A DNA stretch of 64,000 nucleotides from Clostridioides difficile. GTDB taxonomy: Bacteria > Bacillota > Clostridia > Peptostreptococcales > Peptostreptococcaceae. The notes below the pieces were generated by a model. It had not been told where the DNA came from, ran no database searches, and saw nothing but the letters and a program-made list of their open reading frames with translations. Each line of letters begins with the position of its first letter. Position 1 is the stretch's first letter. The stretch is from the NCBI GenBank assembly GCA_024919175.1, contig CP103804.1, positions 434,001 to 498,000 of the forward strand. The letters run 5' to 3'. The position numbers were made by a program, and so were the translations under genes. Below are positions 57,078 through 64,000 of the stretch, piece after piece.

Positions 57078-59496
57078 CTTCAATATTTATTTTAGCAATC
57101 GAAACTACATTCACTTCTTCATTAGTTTTCATTAATTTAACACCACTTGTAACTCTTCCAAATAGTGAAATTTCATTAACTCTTATCCTAATAAGAACTC
57201 CATCAGAATTTATAATCATTATCTCATCATCTTCATTGACCATATCTGCACCAACAATTGTACCAGTTTTTTCAGATATGTTATAAGTTTTGATTCCTTT
57301 TCCAGCTCTTATTTGGCTTCTATACTCTTCTATATTTGTTCTTTTACCAAAACCATTTCTGCTGACAACTAATACATCTGTGCCTTTACTACAAAGATTC
57401 ATAGATACAACAAAGTCTTTTTTGCTCAAAGTTATACCTTTTACACCCATTGCTGTTCTACCCATATATCTTATATCATTTTCATCAAATCTTATAGACA
57501 TACCTTCTTTAGTTACTAAAAGTACTTCCTGTTTTCCATCTGTTAACTCTACTCCAATAAGTTCATCATCATCTCTTAAACCTATTGCAATAAGACCAGA
57601 TTTATTTATATTTTTAAACTCTTCTCGTTTAGTCTTTTTAACGATACCATTTTTAGTTGCAAGTAATAAATATTCATTTTCATCATTACCATCTATAGGT
57701 ATTAAAGTTGCAATCTTTTCATCTGCTGATAATTGAAGTAAGTTTACTATCGCAGTTCCTTTTGCTTGTCTCTTACCTTCAGGTATTTCATATGCATTTA
57801 ATTTAAATACTCTACCCTTATTTGTAAAGAACAGTAATCTACTATGAGTAGTTGTAGTTATCAAATGTCTTACAAAATCTTCTTCTCTAGTTGTAAGTGC
57901 TGAGATACCTCTTCCACCTCTTTTTTGACTCTTGTAAGTATCAGATGGAAGTCTTTTTATATATCCAAAGTGAGTAAGCGTTATGGCTATTTCTTCATCA
58001 CTTATAAGATCTCTCATATCTATCTCACCTTCAGCATGTCTTATTTCTGTTCTTCTTTCATCAGAATAATTTTCTTTTATTATTGTAATTTCATCTTTTA
58101 TTACATTTAAAAGTAATCTTTCATCAGCCAAAATTTCTTTTAATCTATTTATTTTCTTTATTAAATCTTCATATTCAGCTTCTATCTTATCTCTTTCTAG
58201 ACCTGTAAGTCTTTGAAGTCTCATATCTAGTATGGCTTGAGCTTGAATCTCAGTTAGATTAAATTTTTCTATTAAACCTATCTTAGCTTCTTGACCTGTT
58301 TTTGAAGCTCTTATCAAGCTTATAACAGCATCTATATTATCTAAAGCAATTTTTAATCCTTCTAAAATATGTGCTCTTGCCTCAGCTTTATTTAATTCAA
58401 ATTTAGTTCTTCTTGTGACAACATCCTCTTGATGTTTAATATAATGATATAGTATTTGCTTAAGATTTAAAACTCTTGGTTGGCCATCTACAAGAGCAAG
58501 CATTATTATACTAAATGTGTCTTCCATTTGAGAATGTTTATACAGATTATTTAATACTATATTAGCATTAGCATCTCTCTTTAATTCTATAACAATTCTC
58601 ATACCATTTCTATTACTTTCATCTCTTAAATCTGATATACCTTCTATTCTTTTTTCTTTAACTAACTCAGCTATTCTCTCAACTAATTTAGCTTTATTTA
58701 CTTGATAAGGTATTTCTGTGACTATTATCTGTTGTTTTCCTTTTGGAAGTTCTTCTATAAAAGCTCTAGATCTAACCTTAACTTTACCTCTTCCAGTTCT
58801 ATATGCCTCTGCTATATTCTCTTTACCCATTATAATTGCAGCTGTAGGAAAATCTGGACCTTGTACAAATTTTATTAAGTCATCAACACTACACTCTGGA
58901 TTGTCAATCAAATGTACTGTTGCATCAATTACTTCAGCTAAATTATGTGGAGGTATTGAAGTTGCCATCCCAACAGCTATACCATTAGATCCATTCACTA
59001 ATAGATTAGGATATCTTGCTGGTAATACTGAAGGCTCTTTTAATGATTCATCAAAGTTTGGCTTAAAATCTACAGTTTCTTTTTCTATATCTCTTAATAA
59101 TTCCAATGATAATTTACTCATCTTAGCTTCTGTATAACGCATTGCCGCTGGTGAGTCTCCATCAACAGAACCAAAGTTACCATGACCATCTACTAAAAGT
59201 GCTCTAGTTGAAAAGTCTTGAGCCATTCTTACCATTGCAAAATAAACAGCAGTATCTCCATGTGGATGGTACTTACCTAAAACGTCCCCAACAATACGGG
59301 CTGACTTTCTATATGGTTTATCTGGTGTTAAGTTTAATTCACTCATTGAGTATAGTATTCTTCTGTGAACTGGCTTTAGACCATCTCTAACATCAGGAAG
59401 AGCACGTCCAGCTATAACACTCATCGAATAATCAATATACGATTTTTTCATTTCTTCCGCTATTTCAATAGGGAGTATTTTGTTATTTTCTTCCAT
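57070..59496 (-). CDS. gyrA: DNA gyrase subunit A
   Basis: 808 residues. The breakage-reunion domain has the quinolone region HPHGDTAVYFAMVRMAQDFS (Thr82 by count) and the catalytic Tyr in AAMRYTEAKM (Tyr121). The C-terminal beta-pinwheel has the GyrA box QKRGGRGI (about 525). With GyrB it introduces negative supercoils. Thr82 is the unmutated state; Thr82Ile is the usual fluoroquinolone-resistance change in C. difficile. It follows gyrB by 19 bases. Confidence 0.98.
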   Translation of the reverse strand: MEENNKILPIEIAEEMKKSYIDYSMSVIAGRALPDVRDGLKPVHRRILYSMSELNLTPDKPYRKSARIVGDVLGKYHPHGDTAVYFAMVRMAQDFSTRALLVDGHGNFGSVDGDSPAAMRYTEAKMSKLSLELLRDIEKETVDFKPNFDESLKEPSVLPARYPNLLVNGSNGIAVGMATSIPPHNLAEVIDATVHLIDNPECSVDDLIKFVQGPDFPTAAIIMGKENIAEAYRTGRGKVKVRSRAFIEELPKGKQQIIVTEIPYQVNKAKLVERIAELVKEKRIEGISDLRDESNRNGMRIVIELKRDANANIVLNNLYKHSQMEDTFSIIMLALVDGQPRVLNLKQILYHYIKHQEDVVTRRTKFELNKAEARAHILEGLKIALDNIDAVISLIRASKTGQEAKIGLIEKFNLTEIQAQAILDMRLQRLTGLERDKIEAEYEDLIKKINRLKEILADERLLLNVIKDEITIIKENYSDERRTEIRHAEGEIDMRDLISDEEIAITLTHFGYIKRLPSDTYKSQKRGGRGISALTTREEDFVRHLITTTTHSRLLFFTNKGRVFKLNAYEIPEGKRQAKGTAIVNLLQLSADEKIATLIPIDGNDENEYLLLATKNGIVKKTKREEFKNINKSGLIAIGLRDDDELIGVELTDGKQEVLLVTKEGMSIRFDENDIRYMGRTAMGVKGITLSKKDFVVSMNLCSKGTDVLVVSRNGFGKRTNIEEYRSQIRAGKGIKTYNISEKTGTIVGADMVNEDDEIMIINSDGVLIRIRVNEISLFGRVTSGVKLMKTNEEVNVVSIAKINIEEE

Positions 59497-59515
59497 GTAT
59501 ACTAATCCCCTCTCT

Positions 59516-61417
59516 CTATATATCTAAGTTTCTAACGAATCTTGCATTTTCTTCTATAAACTCTTTTCTTGGAGCAACCTTATCACCCATAAGCATTGAA
59601 AATACTTCATCTGCAATTGCAGCATCTTCTACAGTTACTTGCAGTAAAGTTCTTGTATCAGGATTCATAGTAGTATCCCATAATTGCTCTGCATTCATCT
59701 CTCCAAGACCTTTATATCTTTGAAGCTCTGCACCATTTCTTCCAATTTCATCTAATAAAATATTTAACTCTTTATCTGAATAAACATAATGTTCCTTTTT
59801 TTGCTTTGTTACTTTATATAAAGGAGGTTGTGCTGCATAAACATACCCCTCGTCTATAAGAGGTCTCATGTATCTAAAGAAGAATGTTAGTAGTAAAGTT
59901 CTTATATGAGCTCCATCTACATCGGCATCGGTCATAATTATGATTTTATGATATCTAGCCTTATCTATATCAAAATCTTCTCCTATACCACAACCATAAG
60001 CTGTTATCATATTTTTTATTTCGTCTGAAGATAATATCCTGTCTAGTCTTGATTTTTCGACATTAAGTATCTTACCTCTTAATGGAAGTATAGCTTGGCT
60101 ATTTCTATCTCTACCTTGTTTTGCTGAACCTCCCGCTGAATCTCCTTCGACTAAGAATATTTCACTTTTAGCAGGGTCTTTCTCTGCACAATCTGCTAAT
60201 TTTCCAGGTAAAGATGTGCTTTCTAAAACACTCTTTCTTCTTGTTAATTCTCTTGCTTTCTTTGCAGCTTCTCTAGCTCTCTGTGCTCTCAGAGCTTTAT
60301 CAACTATTATTCTAGCTGTTGCAGGATTCTCCTCTAAGAAAGAACCAAGTTCATCAACTGTTACACTATCAACTACACCTCTCATAAAACTATTACCTAG
60401 TTTTGTTTTAGTTTGTCCTTCAAATTGAGGTTCTGGTAATTTAACTGATACTACAGCTGTAAGTCCTTCTCTTATATCTTCACCCAGTAAGTTAACATCA
60501 TTTTCTTTTAAGAATTTATTTCTCTTAGCGTAATCATTTACAGTTTTAGTAAGAGCTGCTTTAAATCCACTTAAATGAGCTCCTCCTTCATGTGTATTTA
60601 TATTATTCGCAAAAGAATATATGTTCTCTGTATAACCATCCGTATATTGCATAGCCAATTCGACAAAACAATCGTCAACTTTTTTATCTATATAAACTAT
60701 GTCATCATGTATTCCAGTTCTAGATTTATTTAAATACTTAATATATTCTACTAGACCACCTGTATAGTGAAATTCTTTTCTTTTTTCTTGATTTTCTCTT
60801 TTATCTTCAAATACTATTTTTATTCCTTTATTTAAAAAAGAAAGTTCTCTAAGTCTATATTCCAATGTTTCATATTTAAATTCTATTTCATCAAATATAG
60901 TAGCGTCAGGCATAAATTGAATTATTGTTCCTGTACTTTGAGATTCTCCAACTACCTCAATCTTAGATGTTGGTAGACCTTTTTCATATGTCTGTTTGTA
61001 TATTTTTCCATTTAAATAAACTTCTGCTATCATCCATTTTGATAATGCATTAACTACAGAAACACCAACACCATGAAGACCTCCAGATACTTTATATCCT
61101 CCGCCTCCAAATTTTCCTCCTGCATGAAGATTAGTTAATACTGTTTCTAAAGTCGATTTTCCAGTCTTAGGATGTGTTTCGACTGGGATACCTCTTCCGT
61201 CATCTTTTACTAAAATACTGCCATCTTCATTAATAGATACATATATATTTGAACAATATCCTTGTAAAGCCTCATCTATACTATTATCTACAACTTCATA
61301 AACTAAGTGGTGTAAACCTCTCGGGCTTGTACTACCAATATACATACCTGGTCTTTTTCTAACGGCTTCTAATCCCTCTAATACCTGTATCTGACTTGCA
61401 CCGTATTCTTGTTTCAT
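59516..61417 (-). CDS. gyrB: DNA gyrase subunit B
   Basis: 633 residues. GHKL ATPase with EVVDNSIDEA, DDGRGIPVE and the GGKFGGGGYKVSGGLHGVG lid. The Toprim region contains VEGDSAGGSAKQGRDR and PLRGKILNVEK. By count Asp426 and Arg447, two known fluoroquinolone positions, are unmutated; residue 366 is Ala. The recF stop TAA directly precedes this ATG, and the GGAGG site lies inside recF, so translation is coupled. Confidence 0.98.
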   Translation of the reverse strand: MKQEYGASQIQVLEGLEAVRKRPGMYIGSTSPRGLHHLVYEVVDNSIDEALQGYCSNIYVSINEDGSILVKDDGRGIPVETHPKTGKSTLETVLTNLHAGGKFGGGGYKVSGGLHGVGVSVVNALSKWMIAEVYLNGKIYKQTYEKGLPTSKIEVVGESQSTGTIIQFMPDATIFDEIEFKYETLEYRLRELSFLNKGIKIVFEDKRENQEKRKEFHYTGGLVEYIKYLNKSRTGIHDDIVYIDKKVDDCFVELAMQYTDGYTENIYSFANNINTHEGGAHLSGFKAALTKTVNDYAKRNKFLKENDVNLLGEDIREGLTAVVSVKLPEPQFEGQTKTKLGNSFMRGVVDSVTVDELGSFLEENPATARIIVDKALRAQRAREAAKKARELTRRKSVLESTSLPGKLADCAEKDPAKSEIFLVEGDSAGGSAKQGRDRNSQAILPLRGKILNVEKSRLDRILSSDEIKNMITAYGCGIGEDFDIDKARYHKIIIMTDADVDGAHIRTLLLTFFFRYMRPLIDEGYVYAAQPPLYKVTKQKKEHYVYSDKELNILLDEIGRNGAELQRYKGLGEMNAEQLWDTTMNPDTRTLLQVTVEDAAIADEVFSMLMGDKVAPRKEFIEENARFVRNLDI

Positions 61418-62533
61418 TTAATTTCCTCCATTCTCTATGCTAATAACATTGCCATTTTCAATATTAAATATTGTAACATCCTTTTCATCAAATATTTTTT
61501 TATGTGAAATTTCAGCACTTGTTATAAACATTTGAACATTGCTTAAATTATTTACTAAAAGTTTTTGTCTTGCTTCATCTAACTCACTAAAAACATCATC
61601 TAAAATTAATACTGGGTATTCTTCAACCTCATTTTTTATTAATTCTATTTCTGATAGCTTTAATGATATTGAAGCAGTTCTTTGTTGACCTTGTGAACCA
61701 AAAAGTCTTGCATCTAAATCATTTATGAATATGTTTAAGTCATCTTTGTGTATACCATATCTAGTAGTTCTAGATTCTATATCATTAGGTCTATTTGATG
61801 ACAACTTGGCTAAAAATTTATTATATACTGTTTCTATAGTATCTTCATCAGTTATATTTATTTGAGCTTTATATTTTATTGATAATTTTTCAACTCCATT
61901 AGTCAAATTCATATGCATATGTTCAGATATATTAGCGATTTTTTTTATAAAGTCTCTACGTAAAATATAAATATAACTTCCATATTTTGCTAGTGTATCG
62001 TCATATACATCTAATAAAGCTTCATCAACATGAATGCTTTTTAGCACTCTACTTCTTTGAGAAAGTATTTTATTGTAATTAGTAAGATAATTATAATATT
62101 TAGGAATAATTTGGCTAATCTCTTTATCTATGAAAGTCCTTCTCTCTTTAGGACCCTCTTTAACCAGTCTTAAATCTTCAGGTGAAAATATGACAACATT
62201 TAAGTTGCCAAGTAATTCCTGCATTTTTTGCAAAGGGACTTTATTTATTCGTATCCCCTTTTTATCTTTTCCAATAATTAGCTCTATTAGACTATATTTA
62301 TTATATTTTGAAAAACTTCCTCCAACATATAAATTTTCACTATTAAATCTAACCATTTCTCTATCTTTGTTGGTTCTAAATGATTTGCCAAAAGAAAGCA
62401 TATAAATAGATTCTACTATATTTGTCTTTCCTTGACCATTTTTTCCAACAAGAAGATTCACTTTTCCATTAAATTCCAGATGCAACTTTTCATAATTTCT
62501 AAAATTAACAAGCTGCAAACTTTTAAGTTTCAC
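61418..62533 (-). CDS. recF: DNA replication and repair protein RecF
   Basis: 371 residues. SMC-like ATPase with Walker A LVGKNGQGKTNIVESIYMLS (about 29-40) and the signature/Walker B end GSQGQQRTASISLKL and PVLILDDVFSELDE. RecF helps load RecA at single-strand gaps with RecO and RecR (recR is at 37207). The start is GTG with AGGAGA 7 bases upstream. It lies 16 bases behind rlbA. Confidence 0.96.
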   Translation of the reverse strand: MKLKSLQLVNFRNYEKLHLEFNGKVNLLVGKNGQGKTNIVESIYMLSFGKSFRTNKDREMVRFNSENLYVGGSFSKYNKYSLIELIIGKDKKGIRINKVPLQKMQELLGNLNVVIFSPEDLRLVKEGPKERRTFIDKEISQIIPKYYNYLTNYNKILSQRSRVLKSIHVDEALLDVYDDTLAKYGSYIYILRRDFIKKIANISEHMHMNLTNGVEKLSIKYKAQINITDEDTIETVYNKFLAKLSSNRPNDIESRTTRYGIHKDDLNIFINDLDARLFGSQGQQRTASISLKLSEIELIKNEVEEYPVLILDDVFSELDEARQKLLVNNLSNVQMFITSAEISHKKIFDEKDVTIFNIENGNVISIENGGN

Positions 62534-62549
62534 AAAAAGTTCTCCTTTT

Positions 62550-62756
62550 TTACAATACTTTTATTTTAGTTCCTTCTATCTCAACTATATCTCCTGATTT
62601 TATCTTTTTTCCTCTTCTTAATTCTATTTCATCATTTACTGTCACTAAACCTTCTTGAATTAAAAATTTTGCATGACCTCCAGTTGATGCAATCTCTGCT
62701 AATTTTAGGAATTGATCTAACTTTATATAGTCTGATTCTATAGTTATTTCAGTCAT
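62550..62756 (-). CDS. rlbA: S4-domain RNA-binding protein RlbA/YaaA
   Basis: 68 residues, essentially one S4 domain: LDQFLKLAEIASTGGHAKFLI, then GLVTVNDEIELRRGKKIKSGDIVEI. Homologues lie between dnaN and recF in most Firmicutes and are linked to ribosome assembly. GGAGG lies about 5 bases before the ATG. Confidence 0.92.
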   Translation of the reverse strand: MTEITIESDYIKLDQFLKLAEIASTGGHAKFLIQEGLVTVNDEIELRRGKKIKSGDIVEIEGTKIKVL

Positions 62757-62835
62757 AAGAGTTCCTCCTTGCCATTATTTTAGGTAAATAGGTATTTATA
62801 CACTAAAAGTATATTATACCATAAAAATACTTGCA

Positions 62836-62888
62836 AAAGGAGTTGCCTAAGATTAGAAAAATTTTTCTACAAAAGACAACTCCTTAAT
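62836..62888 (-). terminator. Hairpin between dnaN and rlbA
   Basis: AAGGAGTTG and CAACTCCTT arms enclose an inner AGAAAAATTTTTCT palindrome. Followed on the minus strand by TTTTGCAAG, a short T tract, so termination may be partial. Confidence 0.6.
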
Positions 62889-62893
62889 GTCTG

Positions 62894-64000
62894 CTATATA
62901 TTGGATGATATTCTTACTGGAAGCAATAAGTAAATATAATTAATATCATCTGTTGGTTTAATTATACAAGGATTTACATTTGTAGTAAATTCTATAAATA
63001 TTTCCTCATTATCTATGTTTTTCAATCCTTCAATAAAATATCTAGAGTTAAAGGCTATATCTAAATAATCTCCATCTAAATCTATTTCAACTTCTTCATA
63101 TACATTTCCTTTTTCTGTATTGGAAGTAATTGCCATTACTTTATCCCTTATAGATAATTTTATAAGATTATTTTTTTCTGATTGAGACAATAAAGATGCT
63201 CTCTCTATACTGTTTAAAAGTTCTTTAGTATTTAACTTCACTCTGCTGTTGTGCTCTCTTGGCAATAATTTTTTATAATCAATAAAATCTCCTTCAAGTA
63301 ATCTTGTAATAATTTTTGTATCATTAATTATAAAAATAGCATTTTTTTCGTTAAATCCAACTTTAACATTATCTTCTCCAGAAAGCAAGCTATTTACATC
63401 TATAAGTGTCTTTCCTGGAATTATTACCTTTATATTTTCAGTTAAACTATCAACTGAGCAGCTTTTTACAGCCAATCTATAGCCATCAATTGCTACTAAA
63501 TTTAAATTTTTATCTACAATTTCTAGAAGTTCTCCCATTAAAACAGGTTTTGTTTGGTCTTGTGAAATAGCAAATACAGTTTGTTTAATCATATTTTTTA
63601 GGAGTTCTTGAGGTATGCTATATAAATCTTCTTCATTTAATTCTGGAAGCTTAGGAAATTCTTTAGCTGCATATCCTTTAATTTTAAATCTTGAATTTAC
63701 ACAATTTATGTAAATATTATTCTCTGAATCTGTTTCTATCTCAACAAAAGAATCTGGTAATTTTCTAATTATATCTCCAAACAATCTTGCATCTACAACA
63801 ACATCACCTTTTTCTATAATCTCCGCTTGTACATAAGTTTCTATTCCTATCTCTGCATCATATCCAGTAAGTTTTAATTGACCTTCTTCTGTAGATATAA
63901 GTATACCCTTTAATAGTTCTATAGTTGTTTTTCCATTAATAGCTTTTTGAGCAATCCCGATTCTATTTGCTAGGATTTTTTGATTACAAATTATTTTCAA
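62894..64000 (-). CDS. dnaN: DNA polymerase III beta subunit (sliding clamp)
   Basis: 368 residues, full family length. It begins MKIICNQKILANRIG, which aligns with known clamp N-termini. The start codon would be TTG at 63998-64000, the last bases of the window, so its ribosome site is not visible and a further upstream start cannot be excluded. Three clamp domains are present. The end LLPVRISS resembles the usual C-terminal (M/L)P(M/V)R(I/L) motif. The expected upstream neighbour is dnaA with the origin. Confidence 0.95.
   Translation of the reverse strand: MKIICNQKILANRIGIAQKAINGKTTIELLKGILISTEEGQLKLTGYDAEIGIETYVQAEIIEKGDVVVDARLFGDIIRKLPDSFVEIETDSENNIYINCVNSRFKIKGYAAKEFPKLPELNEEDLYSIPQELLKNMIKQTVFAISQDQTKPVLMGELLEIVDKNLNLVAIDGYRLAVKSCSVDSLTENIKVIIPGKTLIDVNSLLSGEDNVKVGFNEKNAIFIINDTKIITRLLEGDFIDYKKLLPREHNSRVKLNTKELLNSIERASLLSQSEKNNLIKLSIRDKVMAITSNTEKGNVYEEVEIDLDGDYLDIAFNSRYFIEGLKNIDNEEIFIEFTTNVNPCIIKPTDDINYIYLLLPVRISSNI

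Overview
The window looks like Clostridioides difficile or a very close relative. It is AT-rich, with typical low-GC Gram-positive signals: strong AGGAGG ribosome sites, TTG starts, a T-box and a CtsR box. The gene order is the chromosome-start order of that species, here reverse-complemented. dnaN begins exactly at the right edge, so the replication origin should lie just beyond base 64000. Almost every gene, and all rRNA and tRNA, is on the minus strand and points away from the origin. Only two protein genes are on the plus strand: a MerR regulator and a glycolipid glycosyltransferase.

Right part (64000 to 54900): dnaN, rlbA, recF, gyrB and gyrA (replication and topology). These are followed by a stress operon of a YtxH-like protein, a DUF948-like protein, rsbV, rsbW and sigB. 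Next come two rRNA operons in tandem (54750 to 44390). The first has its own promoter directly behind sigB and is followed by tRNA-Leu and tRNA-Ile2. The second has tRNA-Ala in its spacer, and its last 5S is followed by a U-run. The two operons may form one transcript of about 10 kb.

Middle (44250 to 35570): niaR with an mscS channel gene; serS behind a T-box; then the classic block tadA, tRNA-Ser, SRP RNA, dnaX, ybaB/ebfC, recR. A small charged hypothetical protein follows, then a plus-strand diacylglycerol glucosyltransferase-like gene that diverges from the third rRNA operon. That operon (35250 to 26170) is 16S-23S-5S followed by 43 tRNA genes and ends in a strong hairpin. The tRNA cluster contains an imperfect tandem duplication of about 1.85 kb, with one decayed tRNA-Lys and several copy-specific differences.

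Left part (26140 to 1): an acidic hypothetical protein, pyruvate carboxylase, an EF-G-like GTPase, the ctsR-mcsA-mcsB-clpC proteostasis operon with its CtsR box, radA-disA (DNA repair and c-di-AMP), a PIN/TRAM membrane protein, and a large unknown exported membrane protein. Next is an accessory module: a protein joining a transglutaminase-like domain to a class II UvrA ATPase, an MFS exporter, and a convergent MerR regulator. This is the least ordinary part of the window and looks like a drug-response module. The left edge holds a SorC-type regulator and acoA and acoB of acetoin dehydrogenase. I saw no CRISPR array, prophage or insertion sequence.
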